From the NCBI RefSeq assembly GCF_000224145.3, contig NW_004190441.2:1-64000 (forward strand): a stretch of DNA of 64,000 nt, read 5' to 3'. Source of the stretch: Ciona intestinalis (taxonomy: Eukaryota; Chordata; Ascidiacea; Phlebobranchia; Cionidae). Below, in pieces: positions 22,820 through 36,200 of the stretch. Both the position numbers and the translations under genes were made by a program. The notes beneath the pieces were generated by a model that saw nothing but the letters and a program-made list of their open reading frames with translations, had not been told where the DNA came from and did no database searches. Each line of letters opens with the position of its first letter. The first letter of the stretch is position 1.

Positions 22820-24129
22820 TTTTATTCAATATTACCAAACTGGTTCATTTACAGGTTTCACACAAGTAAAATATTTGTCTGTAAATCAAGAAAAATAAAT
22901 CTTGACTGTTTTAAACCTCATTGGGATATGTAAATATATGACAGACTTAAGACGATGATAAGGATTCAACACATTTTAATTTTAAACAAATTATAATCCA
23001 AAATATAATAATAACCTAAATTCAACTAAGTCATAAACCTATTAAGGCTGTAAAGATAGGTGAAATATTAGGGATGTGCCAAGCCGAGCCCGAACTTAAC
23101 AGCTTGTGCCCGAGCGTCTGACTTTTTGACGCTTGGCGCTCAGCTGAAATCTGGACCGAGCGCCGAGCCTTATGTTATTGGTATAATGTTGCACGCGAGA
23201 ACGAAAAATATTGAAAATGAAAAAAAGTGAAGCTATTAAGAGATAACGAGAATAGTCAGCGTAGCTTTCTCTTTATTTATTTTTCGTTTTTTGTTAACAT
23301 GCTCTCTCGCAAGTAACGAATCGCAACGTCAGCGAATTTGCCCGTATCTAATTACAGCCGGGGCCAATTACACGAGCGCGCAATGTATCTGTATGTGATT
23401 TTAAATAAAAAGCTAATAACTCTTAAACTTTTTTATAAAGAAATAAATAAACTGCTGCAACCGTGGGGACTGTTTTGTTGTAGTGACAGACCCCATTTCC
23501 CCAAACACGCACATAGACAGAAAGTGTTAAAACACGCGTTGCATTCGGTATTACTTTCTTTCGCTGGGAATTTAAACATGTTTCATTTAATTGTTAGTTG
23601 TTACGTCACTTGTTCTATAACACTATAACTATAAATTAGGACGTTTCATAATATAACAATCGGGAGAAATGTGCCCACTTCTAACCAACCACGAGATCAA
23701 AACATCGTGGGCGTTGACCACAAACACATACTAAAAATAGTTTATCTTAATATGTCCCTTAAATATTTTGCGTTCTAACATAAAAAGCTGCCAGTAATTC
23801 GTAATTATTTACCCGCAAGCATCCTGTCGGTTGGTAGAACATTAAATAATATACTTGCAACATTTATATTAATCTAATCAACATGCGCAATACATTTGAC
23901 TATTGTCCGCATTTATTGGAATAACCGCGTTCACCTTATCCAACCAAACTGAGGCAACAACTTCGCATTTCTATAAAAGGCAATAACAAGGAGGTTCCCA
24001 CTTTAACCCTACCGGCGAGCCGGGATCATAGAAACATTAAATATTCAATTCTGCAAGTCATCATTAATTCTGACAAAATTCTTAACTCGAAATTCTTAGC
24101 GGTCTGCGACAAGGTGTGGTATGATTTCT
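22820..24129. other. Intergenic, upstream of vinculin
   Basis: No exon found. A GC-rich patch at about 23070-23170 with GAGCGCCGAGCC and GCCAAGCCGAGCCCG looks like part of a mobile element, unclassified. The part next to 22819 should contain the vinculin promoter. Confidence 0.4.
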
Positions 24130-24290
24130 GGTTAAGAATTTTCTTGTGTAACAGGGTGTGTCGTGCTAAATGGTGAGAATTTTCTCGTGTGGCAGGGTGT
24201 GTCGTGCTAAATGTTAATGTTTTGTTATTGGGAAAAGTTAAAAGTTTTCTCGTGTGACAGGGTGTGTTATTCTAAATGTTGAGAATTTTC
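24130..24290. repeat. About 42-bp degenerate tandem repeat running into a gap
   Basis: Three to four units built on GAATTTTCTCGTGTGGCAGG followed by GTGTGTCGTGCTAAATG. The array is cut by the N run that follows. Confidence 0.8.
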
Positions 24291-24790
24291 NNNNNNNNNN
24301 NNNNNNNNNNNNNNNNNNNNNNNNNNNNNNNNNNNNNNNNNNNNNNNNNNNNNNNNNNNNNNNNNNNNNNNNNNNNNNNNNNNNNNNNNNNNNNNNNNNN
24401 NNNNNNNNNNNNNNNNNNNNNNNNNNNNNNNNNNNNNNNNNNNNNNNNNNNNNNNNNNNNNNNNNNNNNNNNNNNNNNNNNNNNNNNNNNNNNNNNNNNN
24501 NNNNNNNNNNNNNNNNNNNNNNNNNNNNNNNNNNNNNNNNNNNNNNNNNNNNNNNNNNNNNNNNNNNNNNNNNNNNNNNNNNNNNNNNNNNNNNNNNNNN
24601 NNNNNNNNNNNNNNNNNNNNNNNNNNNNNNNNNNNNNNNNNNNNNNNNNNNNNNNNNNNNNNNNNNNNNNNNNNNNNNNNNNNNNNNNNNNNNNNNNNNN
24701 NNNNNNNNNNNNNNNNNNNNNNNNNNNNNNNNNNNNNNNNNNNNNNNNNNNNNNNNNNNNNNNNNNNNNNNNNNNNNNNNNNNNNNNNNN
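24291..24790. other. Assembly gap (500 N)
   Basis: Exactly 500 N, probably a placeholder of arbitrary size. Open frames crossing it are meaningless. Confidence 1.
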
Positions 24791-25030
24791 GAATCGCTGA
24801 AGGGTTCGACCTTTGTAGACGAAGTACCCAATAGAGTGTACAACAACAAAATCTGATCCAGCAAGATGTTCGCCATAGTTTCAATGCATATATTTCATAG
24901 ACATGCAAAATGCACTATAGTAGTGACTGACTAAAAATAGCTGGCAACATTAGGTCCAGCAGAGTAAGAAAACAGCAGCGCAGACAAGACACACATACAA
25001 CACTAAACTCATACTTATAATACTCAAACC

Positions 25031-25664
25031 TCAAACCGTGTATCCTTTATCGGCGTTTTCGTCTTTGTTCTTCATCTGCAAAGATAGATAGTGACGTCAC
25101 AGGTATACGTAATAGTTACGTCACAGACAGCAACTTTACACAAGTTTATTCCACGTTTCAATTTAATCTAAAGTTATCGTTTGTTACTAAATATAAACAA
25201 TGATAATATACAATACCTTGCGCTTTTCTTCGGCAGCTTTACTTGCTGATTTTTCTGCAACAATATAATCGTTTTAAACTAGTACTTAAATATTGCCAGG
25301 TGGGGGAAGATGGGACATCGTTTCTTCCCATTTGTTTAAACAAAAACATTCAAAGAATTGTAAAACTATATCCTCACGACTCCCATAGACCGTTGTTAAT
25401 TATTTAAAACACACGATTAGGATATTTGAGTATTATGTGGTAATGGCGTCCCGTCTTTCTGGAACCTATTATATGATTACGTCATAAATACCTTCATTCT
25501 TTATTCGCGTCATGGTCCGCTTGTTCCTCTGTGACGTCACATACCAGGTTCTGCAAACTCTAGCGTAAAAATTCCATTTAAAATAAGTTTGTGACGAAAC
25601 AATGAACTTACGAAGTGGGTTCTTCTGTTGGGTCATCACCACTTCGTGACGTCACATCATCCAT
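25031..25664 (-). CDS. Small basic/acidic protein, 64 residues, unidentified
   Basis: Four short exons join in phase: 25664-25612, 25550-25492, 25254-25217 and 25075-25031. They run from ATG to TGA with GT/AG borders throughout. The product starts MDDVTSRSGDDPTEEPTS, has a charged middle (MTRIKNEEKSASKAAEEKRK) that may be helical, and ends DENADKGYTV. No signal peptide or membrane segment is visible. The second intron holds a MITE-like insert. I do not recognise the family. The regular phases and rich charge support a real gene, but its short exons leave some doubt. Confidence 0.55.
25301..25463. mobile_element. MITE-like element with GGGGAAGATGGGACA / TCCCGTCTTTC ends
   Basis: Related copies lie at 39528-39672 and 62021-62200. 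All share inverted ends of the GGGTAAGATGGGACA type and an inner block with TATCCTCACGACTCCCATAG. It carries no open frame and sits in an intron of the 64-residue gene. Confidence 0.7.
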
Positions 25665-27283
25665 GTTTCTAGAAAAGAGCTTATGTACGTAATAATGCCA
25701 ATTGTGATTTATACTTTACCAATTCTTTGATCTTCTTGCTTCGCGCTCATAGCGCAAATATAATTAGAATATACAAGTAGTGTGCCTTGCGTCGACGCAG
25801 AACGCGCATGGGGCCCCATGAAACAAAATCGCGAAACGAATGCCTAAAACGGTGGCGTGTTCGGCCATGTCGCTATGACGTAATGAAACTTATGACGTAA
25901 CACTTACGCAAGCGGTAAAAGAGTGAATTTTAGACGATTGTGACGGTTTGTGACGTAACATAACGCAGCGATTGTAAAACGAGATAATGTGTGTGACGAC
26001 GCGAGTGACGTAATAAAGAACGGTCGCGATTCCTGAATCAGAGTGTGATAAAAAATAATAAATAAACGCAAGGCACAAAACTTCAATTACTGCATATATT
26101 GTAGTGAAATAATAGTATAGTAGTATTAACACTGTATAATATGTTATAATATAATACTAACATAATGAAACAATACTTAACTCGAGTCTTGCAAGAAAAC
26201 TTGTTAAAACCTTCCAACTTGTAACCTGGTGTGGAACCAACTTCATCTGAACTGAAACGTGGTAGCTTTGTAGAAGAGGCGTTTTATGCGCGGAGCAATC
26301 AAGGCGTTATCAGCTGGTGCGAGGCGTCGATCACGTGAGCAATCTGACCAATCAGCTTCAAGGACTAAACAGCGGGCCGATTGTGACGTCAGTCTAAGTT
26401 CACAACGATTCGCGATTTATCTTAAAAGTTTTATCTTATATATTTATTTTATATTTATTTTATAAAATGTAAAGAATTATTCTGAAAATCATGTTTATAC
26501 TTATTTTGATTTGAATATGGGATTAAACAATAAATGGGTTTATTAAGAACTTAGATATGAATGAATGAATATGACCCGCATTCTGCTGCTCGGAATATCA
26601 ACCTTGAGTTGGTGATGTCATTCAAGATTGCTCATGCGACTGCGTTCATGTGGTGTCTTACATTCGTAGATGGGATGCAGCATGCGACGAAAGTTAACTG
26701 GGGTAAATTCCTTGTATTTAGAGGGTAAATAAGCTACCAATCGAAGTCCACAACAGTTGACGGGATAAAAATATTATGCCAAATGTAGTACTTCATAAAG
26801 AGATAGCTCATCTTTCGCATTAAACTATAACTGCTGTAATTAGTCGTTTTCGCTTTTTAATAAATAAAGGCCATGTGACATCTTTGGGGTTAATATGATA
26901 AGAATCTTTGTTAAAAGGGTAAAGCATACAAACAAGTTTAAGAATCACTTGTTTACAATTTCCAAATATCACTCGTCAATTTCGCCCAAGCGTGACGACT
27001 AAATAAACCCCCATTAGGCCTTATATAAATTTAGATTTCTATGTTTTACCACCCCTACATTGTGTCATCAACTCTCAATCATCATTCTATGATTAAAACG
27101 TTTTTTTTATTGAAGAACTATGGCAACAACGATAAGTGCACTTTATACACAATTGCACCGATCGCACAGTGATGACGTCACGGTGACGTCATAATTCGTT
27201 AAAATCCGTTGAGGTGACGTGGCTGAAACAATTTAGCACCCAGGAAGACTTGGAAGAAAAACTATGACATATGTTTTACGTCA
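25665..27283. other. Intergenic, 64-residue gene to dixin
   Basis: No exon chain found. Several TGACGTAA/TGACGTCA sites occur (for example 26383 and 27172-27190), a common motif in this window and possibly regulatory for the gene starting at 25664. Confidence 0.4.
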
Positions 27284-30200
27284 TCACACCCGCAAAACCT
27301 CCTCAACCCATGCCACAATCTTCCCCTCCCATCCCGGGATGACGTCATCATCGTGAAACACCTGTGCGACAAATATATGATAAGTAGCTGTGAAGCTGGT
27401 TTGTGGGGTCGCTATAGCACGTGTAATAATACGATGATGACGTAACATACCTCTTCCTTCACTGTACCAAGTTCTGGATCAAGAGCTTTGAAAATAAACC
27501 GATAATTTCCTTCCTTCTTTATCACCGTCTTGAATTCGCCCAGCGTTATATCACCGACTCTATGTATGAACAAATGTATTGTTGTATGGACGCCTACTAA
27601 TTATGATGTCACACTCACCGTTTCGATATTGACGTCATACACGGCGTCATGTCTCTATCCGTGAAGTAAAGAACGCGGGTCACGTGGTTCTCCATGGTTT
27701 TCCCTGGAAAGAAATAACAAGTTCGATATTTTGTTGACGGATGTAAAATCAAATGTTTGTGACAGACAAATAACAAAAAAGCAAACTTAAATGAATGTAA
27801 CTTGCTTTGTGGCTGGGCAAGGACAGCTGTTATTCCGTTTCATACACCTCGTGCCTGCTTATTAGTTACCAACAATGTTACTTTGTGGGTAATTACTTTT
27901 ATGTATAGCTGATAATTTGGACTACCATACGTCATATATGGTGTTTATTTAGTAAGTCCCACCCACCCAACTAATCAGTAATCAATTGTTTATGATTTAA
28001 TTATTAAGTTTATGATTTATTTAACACCCACGATGGTATCAGCAACGAGCCTTGAACCAATTACCTCTAGGTTAGAGGCAGGTGTGCTAACCACTTTGCC
28101 ACGACACCAGACATAAAAAAGTCGACTTACTTCTGCGTGATGGATGATTTCGTGATAAAGGCGACCTTCGTGATAATATTGGTGAACCCGGAGTATTGGG
28201 GGTGGGGGATCTCCCTAATAATGGGGACCCTTTCGATCTATTGAGAAAGGGGGAACCAGGGGATTTCCCATTTGGGGAACTAGAAAAAATGGGTTTGTTT
28301 ACAAATTCCTAATTTTTTGTAAGTTTTGAACATATATTTCTATATTTTTTTCATATTAAACAATTGATTGGAAACTTACCCGATGAATGGTTTGTCATGG
28401 AACACACTGTCGTTGATTTGACCATTATACTGGGGAGGAAGAAATTTAATTAACAAATAATAACTTTACCATTTTTAATGGACTTTAATATTTCTACAAA
28501 TACAATAGCAGGATCATTTATAACAATAAAGAGAAAGAATCGGCAACAAAACGACATTTGTTAACCCAACACCCTGTGAGTTTATGATTTAATTAAACAC
28601 AAAATATGAGATCAATTGTGTGCACATTTAGTATTTCTTTTACTAAAGTAAAATAAATCCTCATTAAGTTGGTGGATGAAGTTTATTCAACAAACATTAA
28701 ACTTACTGATTCCTGACGTGCCAAGTGAATTTCTTTGTCCAACTTTCGTATTTCTCGTGAGTGGTTTATCTAAAACAATTATGCAAGGTTAAGATCCAAC
28801 ACACAAGTACGTACGAGTCACCACCCAACTTACTTTGTTCTGAATCGCTTCGTTCTCCATTCGTTCCAAGGTTCGCTCGTGGTCGCGACATTTTGTTCGA
28901 AGTTCATCTTGGTTACGTCGGGTTTCCGTGAGTTCCGCTATTAATTCAGCCTGTGACCATGGGGGGGGGGGGGGTTAGGGAGGGCTGGAGTTGTATGTCA
29001 CCCCAACGTTTGAAACAAAGGTGAAATCATATGTTTTACAACCCCAGTTTTAAACTTAAAATAGCTTTAACCCTGCTGTTGGGTGTCTACCAACAAGCAG
29101 AGCCAAAGTATATTGCATTCACCACATTAATCAATGAGGTTCCCTATGTTTGACAACTATGAGTGTAACTGCATTTTAACAATGTCACCCCAGATTTTAC
29201 CCTGCTGTTAGGTGTCTATACAAACAAACAGAGCCAAAGTATATTGCATTCACCACATTAATCAATGAGGTTCCCTATGTTTGACACCGAATAGCGACCC
29301 TACCTTCTCGGATTGTAGTTTATCCCTCGATAGATTGCTTTGCAACAGTTGTTGTCGGATCGATAAAAGTTCTTCTTCTTGTTGGAGGAATCTTTGTTCA
29401 AGCGCCGACTTCTCCGATGTTAGTTTGCGATTTTCTTGTCGTGCGATGTGGTTTTCCTCCTGTAAGTTGGGTGGGTGGGACTTATTCGTGGTGAAACTGA
29501 AGTTATAACCTCGCCACTACGATACATTCACATCTAAGCAACTTTATGGGTAATTGTTGTTCTGGTAGCAAATGTTGAGTTTAGCAGGTATAGTGTTATG
29601 CGGTGAAAAATTATTTTAACCCATTAGTAACCACTGGGTTGTTGTTAAGTGTCTTGCCCAAGGACACATGACGACGCCTTGAACCCCTATCTCCTACACC
29701 AGACACACCAACCACTACCCCATATTCACAACAAGATAATCTTCCCAACCAACCTCCAAGTTTACTTTATCCACAATAGCTTGATCGAGTCGCGCTTGAA
29801 TGATCACACTTTGCTCATCTGCGTCATGTCCCTCAAGTGGTTGGCCAGGTATTTCTTCGAGTAGCTGTTTAACGGAATATTGAGTAATATATCTAATATC
29901 TATTATACCTAACTTACTGAACAGTTATATCCAACCAGTAGTAAATACGCAGTTACACGTCATCAACATTTGGAGCTCTATTATAACGCATGTGGCAGAA
30001 ATACAATTCGCCAGTTCTGGTTAAAACAAAAATAAAACGCCGAACAATTTCCTTTCAGAGTTTTAACTGTATTGGTTTTCTAACTTTTTTTTTAGTTGAA
30101 CCTCTACCTGCATAAACATATTATAATGCGTGTCACGTCGTCGTCATGCGATTATAAACAATTTACATTCGTTCGTTCATTCGTTCATTGTTTCAAAAGG

Positions 30201-31881
30201 TTTAGGAACCAGCACATAACTAGACAAACATTATGTTTCACCAAACTCACCACTTTCTGTAGACATTGAGTTATATCACGAATCGCGGCAAGTTCTTTCT
30301 CTACATCGGCTTGCATGGCTGCAGAATAAACATTCGATGAACAACATGATCAACATATATTCAAGTATTATGTTGTAAAATATACTTTATACAAAATAAG
30401 TACAACCATATAATATGTTATAAAGCAACCTTCTTGAGATTGTTTCTTTGTGATCTTAAAAACAAATAATGGCCAGAAAAGTTCTTTCACACTTATAATA
30501 CACATGCCGTATACAAATAGATATAATTATATAAAATGTAATAAATAAACTGTTATAACATTCTATGTACCCAAGTGCAACCATATAAAATATTATGAAT
30601 AAAACATTAAGAAGATCAGAATAAACTTACACGATTCCATGCCAGGTTTCCCGATAGATTCTTTCACCCTGCTATCCCTCCATCTATCAATATAACAATC
30701 ATACCATAATTATATATTACATGCTGTTAATGTAATTGGAAAAAACTAGCGATGCCCAAATCTACCTCAAGTCAAGTGAGTGTAATCTGTGTCTGGTATT
30801 TGGTGGCTAACAATAGTTTTGTACACTGATTATATTCATCAAGCTGTAAAATGGGTGTTTTATGTGAAAATAGAGTAAAAACCTATTTTAATAAACACCT
30901 AAATAACATAAATATATAAAGCTACCAAACTCTTCCAAAACAAAAACAAAGGGTGGTCTACAACCCCCACAACCCCCTAGTTACGCCACCTTTGTTTGAT
31001 CCTCAATGAAACTTCATTACGTTGGCGAGGCGATTCAACTTTTCTTCCACCAATACTGGCTGGTTTAAAATGGGCAGCAAGCGCTAATATAAGTTGCATG
31101 ATGGTTTTAACATTACCGCTCGTTATCTCTGTGGAAAACATGGATTATTTATATATTCGAATACGATAGCGATGATCAAATTAATTAAAACAATGAATAG
31201 AAGGGAAATAATTGTAATAAACAGATTAAAGAAAATTCATTGCTTTTTTTTATTCTAGCTTACAAAAATACAATTAATAACAAGTTAGCTCTTCTGGCTG
31301 TCCAAGTCAATAGAATCTAAACCTCTGGTATAACTATTTAAACAGCCAGATGTTCGAAGACCTACCGTCAACTGAAACATGATGTAGTTTAATCCCAGCA
31401 TTTCTCATAAACTGCAAAACTTTTAAAACATTTTCTCGCTTTTCGTTCTCGCATGTTGGTTTAATCCCCCCCAATGTATGGCCGGCTACATTAAGAATGA
31501 ATGTGGTTCAAATAACAACGTGGGTTGCATTAATACAACAGTAATTGCTTAACAATACGATGTAATACTTGAACAGAGTAATCTTTGCCACTATATTTAA
31601 AACAACATTGTATACTGCTAGTTTTATGATTTCATGATGTAATTTATTTATCTTCATGTGGTAACTTTGTAAGTAATTGCTGAAGCAATTTACAAACAGC
31701 AGTAAGGAAGCAGACAAAATCACTCACAAACTATTTCCACAACCGCAACCAAAGCCACCCCATCTTTCAAATCTTCACCAAGGTTAACAATATTTTTCCC
31801 TCTCTTCTTCAACTGGCTGTTAACCCAAGCTGTGTATGCTTGTACTTGTTCCTGAGTGATGTATTTTACTTTCACACTCAT
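27284..31881 (-). CDS. DIXDC1: Dixin (DIX domain-containing protein 1), 14 exons
   Basis: Exons: 31881-31728, 31485-31366, 31128-30990, 30683-30631, 30318-30251, 29864-29754, 29459-29304, 28950-28834, 28769-28707, 28429-28380, 28279-28131, 27703-27619, 27559-27451, 27361-27284. They join in phase to 483 residues (human 683). Residues about 8-125 form a calponin-homology domain ([48 protein letters not shown]). About 175-330 is charged coiled coil. A Ser-Pro-rich stretch follows. About 398-478 is the DIX domain ([41 protein letters not shown]). Dixin polymerises through DIX with Dishevelled and Axin in Wnt/beta-catenin and JNK signalling, and its CH domain binds actin. The closing DIX exons match the family most strongly. 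A possible extra exon near 30430-30456 was left out because it breaks the phase. Confidence 0.93.
27829..27900 (+). repeat. Single copy of the 98-bp family in a dixin intron
   Basis: Contains TTTCATACACCTCGTGCC, then GTTACCAACAATGTTACTTTG, matching the reverse complement of the tandem units at 4405-4778 with divergence. Confidence 0.7.
28026..28115 (-). repeat. tRNA-related SINE-like fragment in a dixin intron
   Basis: Contains GGTATCAGCAACGAGCC, TTGAACC, and GTGCTAACCACTTTGCCACG, a box-B-like and acceptor-like arrangement common in tRNA-derived SINEs of marine animals. Related fragments occur at 7768-7835 and 29641-29705 (GTGTCTTGCCCAAGGACAC). Confidence 0.5.
29070..29287. repeat. About 122-bp repeat, nearly two tandem copies, in a dixin intron
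   Basis: Both copies carry TGCTGTTGGGTGTCTA (TGCTGTTAGGTGTCTA in the second), AGAGCCAAAGTATATTGC and ATCAATGAGGTTCCCTATG. A third partial copy lies in RBBP5 at 37353-37442. A run of about 14 G at 28962-28975 lies just beyond. Confidence 0.85.
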
Positions 31882-33260
31882 TGCTAACCATTAGTTATAA
31901 TCAACAATCTATGCAACACAGCAAATGGTTTTATTATACAAACTATAAAAAGATAAATATGTTATTTTTAATATACAACTTAATAATAATTAAGAGACAA
32001 AAAAAGTTTTATAATTTAAATATATTTTTAATATTTAAACTAAGATGGCTTAATTTGAACGACACATTTATTAAATATTTAGACACCAATATTTATTATA
32101 ATTTGCAGGTTATACCAATTGCAAACAATATTAGCATAAACTTAATTTCCGCAACACACAAACTAACGAAGACATTACTGACCTGTATTTCCATTGACCA
32201 CTTTATAAAACGGGGGTGGAATCTCGGATTTGAACTTTAGAAGGCTGGTTAACAATAAACGCAGATAAAGCTAACACCGACTCCCTACTGTCTAATTAAA
32301 GCGTGAGTTTATTATCAACGAACTCGCACCTCCAGATCGAATGTAAATAACACGTATATGTTGCCAACAACGCCAACAGGCTGATGGTCAATTCGGCAAA
32401 AACAACCATTTTCTCCCAAACAACACCCGTATTTTCCCAATAGTCGCAAGTTGAGATTTCTAAGAAACTTGTGACATGAATCATTGCAACTAGGGGACGC
32501 AACCTATTGCGACTTTGCCTGCAGGTCACATCTAACTGTCAACACATTTATGTGATTGCCTTCTTGGTAATCACGCACGTCCAAGCTTACCACATAGCAC
32601 CACCGCCGCTTCTTCCCGCAGTGAAACTTGCCCACCACGTATATTTGCTTAGCGTCAACAATGGAAAGTACAATAATAGATTTTTCACTTCATGAAATGC
32701 TACGATTGTTGGTTAATCATTAACTTTATGTTATTCTGATTCTTAACGAATTTAACAACAGTTTCAATGGCGGATACTCCTTTAAATTCAAAAAGTACAA
32801 AACCTGAAAAGTTCATTTATACTGCGTGTGGCATAAACACGTGTAATCCTACAATATCCATCAACCTCGGCGTGCCATGCATCTATCTCTGGTGTTTGTA
32901 CATATATGTTATAACATTCATAAACCAGCAATCGTAGTTCCCATACTCAACACATCGTCTCCTGCCCTACTTTGCCGAACCTTTGTACGTTGTTTTGCTG
33001 TAAATGAAGGTGGTAACAAGTGAGTGTTTAAAACTGGTGGCCATCTTATTCTATATGAGTGAGGTCCTTGTTTAAGGGCCTGGAATAAAGGCCCGAAACT
33101 AACAACCTCTATTTACTATTGATACACCATCTTTGGTCACTGGAAAGCGTAGGATTGGGTAATATGAGAATAACAATGTTGTAATTAAGCAGTGCTAATA
33201 AATCTGGAGTGGAATATTTAGCAATAGACAGCAGAATACATCTAACACCAGAGCTGTTTT
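31882..33260. other. Intergenic, dixin start to RBBP5 end
   Basis: AT-rich in 31882-32240. No exon with supporting phase was found on either strand. The short open frames here show no family resemblance. Confidence 0.4.
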
Positions 33261-36200
33261 AAGGGGGAAACTGAGCTGCTAAAACATATACAATATGTTT
33301 AACAAACCAACCTTCTTTAGGTGGCTTCCCCGCCCTACTCCTACCACCCGCATTCTTCTTCTTCGGTTTCTTGGTCCCCGTTATCAATGGATGCTCCTCG
33401 CCACCAGGGGTGCCATTGAGCTTGATGTTTTGGACCTACAGTGGGGAGGTTTAAAGTTGGGACAACTTAATAACATAAAGGTAAACACTGATTATTGATG
33501 TATATGATCAGCAATGCAAATAAAGTTAAACGTGGGGAAGTTAGCAAGATATTTATCAATTCTACCTTTTGTTTCTTTGTTGATGGTTCATTGGAAGTGG
33601 TGGGCTGAAATACAATGGATATTGAGCAATATATTATTTCTAAAATCCCTTAAGCCCCAAACCCAGCCATGCTAACCAGTGTGCTACCGAACGAGAACAT
33701 TCATACCAAAACACATGGCCAACAACGCATGCTGGGGAAACATGGAAGTATATATTAAGCACCTGGTTGGTCGGATCGGGAGGGGGCAGGAGGACGTTTT
33801 CTTCCGGTTCGTCGATCTCGGGGGAAATTGGGAGAAACTCGAGGCATTCCGGGTCTTGTTCGTCCTCGTCACTGTGATGTAACATGGGTGTGTGAAGTGG
33901 GTGTAATAATATGAAACATAACATTTGAATAAATTTAAAAAAATAAAAAACAAACTAAATAAAATCATATAAAACTCAAACTGCTGCAAACCCACCAACC
34001 TGCTGCAGAAAGCTCGTATGGGATCGACCGTAGTAACATCAACCTCGACTTGATCTTCCTCAGTCATCTTAACCTCCTCATCCTCGCTCCGATCTTCATC
34101 TTCCTCGTCAAACTCCGTCTCTTTCTCCTCGTATTCAACGTTCTCATCGAGCTCGCTGAAGTCCGGGGCGAACGCACTCCAGTTTTCCTGGGTAGGAATT
34201 TGAATATATTCCATAAATTGTCGTTGTAATAAATGTGTTATGTTTCATATATCACTCATTAATATTCAAACTTCGATAGAGATGAAACTTCTAATAGAAG
34301 TGACAGAAGTTATAATTAAAACATAGGCAGAGGTTTATATTTATCCAAGCCCGTTTTATCTATTTGCCCCAATACAAAGCAAGCAATACTCCAACAAGAT
34401 GGTTAGAAGTTTGAATAATGAAGTTTAGTTTGCAAGATATGAAACAATATATTAGGACAAGATAAACCAAAACATTGTAAATGATAAGTAAACTCACCAC
34501 TTGGTTTTGTGCCCACACCGAAACCACGCCACTGGATATTGAACAAAGTATTGGACGGATAGGGTGCCACTGTTGGGTAAATATATTAGTTGGATGGTAT
34601 GCATTATTACTTCAAGTAATAATCGCTCAAGCGAGAAGCAATGGTGATGTCATTGGTGCAAATACAAATATATTTTAACATTGTCACCAAAGATTTGACT
34701 AAAACAAGTTACATCCGCTGTAACTCATAAATGGTTACAAAGTGTTTAAAATATAATAAATTAAAATAAAAAATAAATTAAAATAAAATAAAAATAAAGT
34801 AAAAATAAAAAGTATAAACGACTTTGATAATGTATGGCACCTCACCACAACATCCAGCAGTTGCTCTCCCCTCACCCCCTGCAATATCTTCACCAAGTTT
34901 CCAACACTTTTCTCCCAGACATAGAGTTGGTGTTGTTTAGCCGAGCCTGCACATATGAACTCACCATCACCAGAGAAACAACATTTCTTCCAAGGAGTCC
35001 TGGGGAACAAAACATTAGATTGGAATATTGGGAAGATGATGATTTGCATCAGAAAGCTGTATGTCTAAGACAAAGCAGAATCTTCTTTATTGGGAAATGA
35101 TAATAGTTTAAAAATAAGTTTTTAGTTTAATTTAATAAATTTCATTAAAACTGTATTTGGTTGACCAAGTCAAGTCACATGGTGATTGTGACACATATGT
35201 ACAACATACAACAGAAACATGCTGGTACCAACCAAGTCATAATGAATATCATACATAGTAGAACAAAACATTATATGGATTTGTCATTCATGTGGCGGAT
35301 ATGGCACACATGGGACCACACAGGTGTATGCGATGAAGATGAATATATTGACCCAGTGTTTATTAGACAACCTGCAGTGACAGGAGACTTTCTTAATGAA
35401 ATAAAGAACGAGAAATCATTGGTTGATTGCATAGGAATGCCCATGGGGGGATCAATACATGGAGTTTAGTAAACCAAGTGTTCAGTTGGACACGAAGTGT
35501 AATAATGTTAACAGGGGGGATCCTGGTTCGTAGAAAACTATCTACAGTTGATCAAAAGGAGAAGAAAAAGGAAGACCAGCGGTGGGTGACGATTGAAAGA
35601 TTAAATTAAAGTTTAAGATTTTTATTTATATTAAAACGATTATATAAAGTGTAAAATAAACTTAAAAAACAATCTGATTATATTTTCATTAGCTACCTAG
35701 CTGGGTATATACATGGTTTATACATATTATTCGTTGCATATTTGAGTTTAGGAATTTTAATATCTATTTTTAATTATGAACACAAGAAAATAAATAGCGT
35801 ACGACAATATAGTCTTCTGCTATCAAGCACTAAAATCAAATCATCCATGGTATATTTTAACAGACCAAGTTTTTAATTTAATATTTTTCTATTAAATTCA
35901 AACATACATCGAGTATGTGTTGTATATATGTTGCTGCCACCAGCTGTTTTACAAATAATAGTGATCGAAAAATTTAAAGATAATTTATTTTAAATGAATA
36001 AGGTAAGTTACAAAATTCGATTCTAACTTCGCGTATTTGGGTTTTTGTTTGAAGGTTTTTAACATCAGGTGAAGTTAAATGGTTACTTTCATTCAATCAT
36101 ACATTGTGTGTTGGGGCAATAGGCTAAAAGGCCTGAATCCTATGTCATCTAATTAGGATCTCACCCAAACTAAATGGAATAATCATTAATCACATTCAAA

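Noticed and set aside
24238-24908. Open frames of about 200 residues
   Set aside because: They consist almost wholly of N positions across the 500-N gap.
30430-30456. Possible extra dixin exon
   Set aside because: Has splice-like borders, but including it breaks the frame into the next coiled-coil exon; skipping it keeps phase.
32296-32529. 77-residue minus-strand frame with a hydrophobic stretch
   Set aside because: No splice continuation, no likeness to a family, in repeat-poor intergenic DNA where such frames arise by chance.
35161-35469. + strand open frame of 102 residues in the RBBP5 intron
   Set aside because: No homology; the splice model for the nested membrane protein uses another frame with good acceptor and phase.
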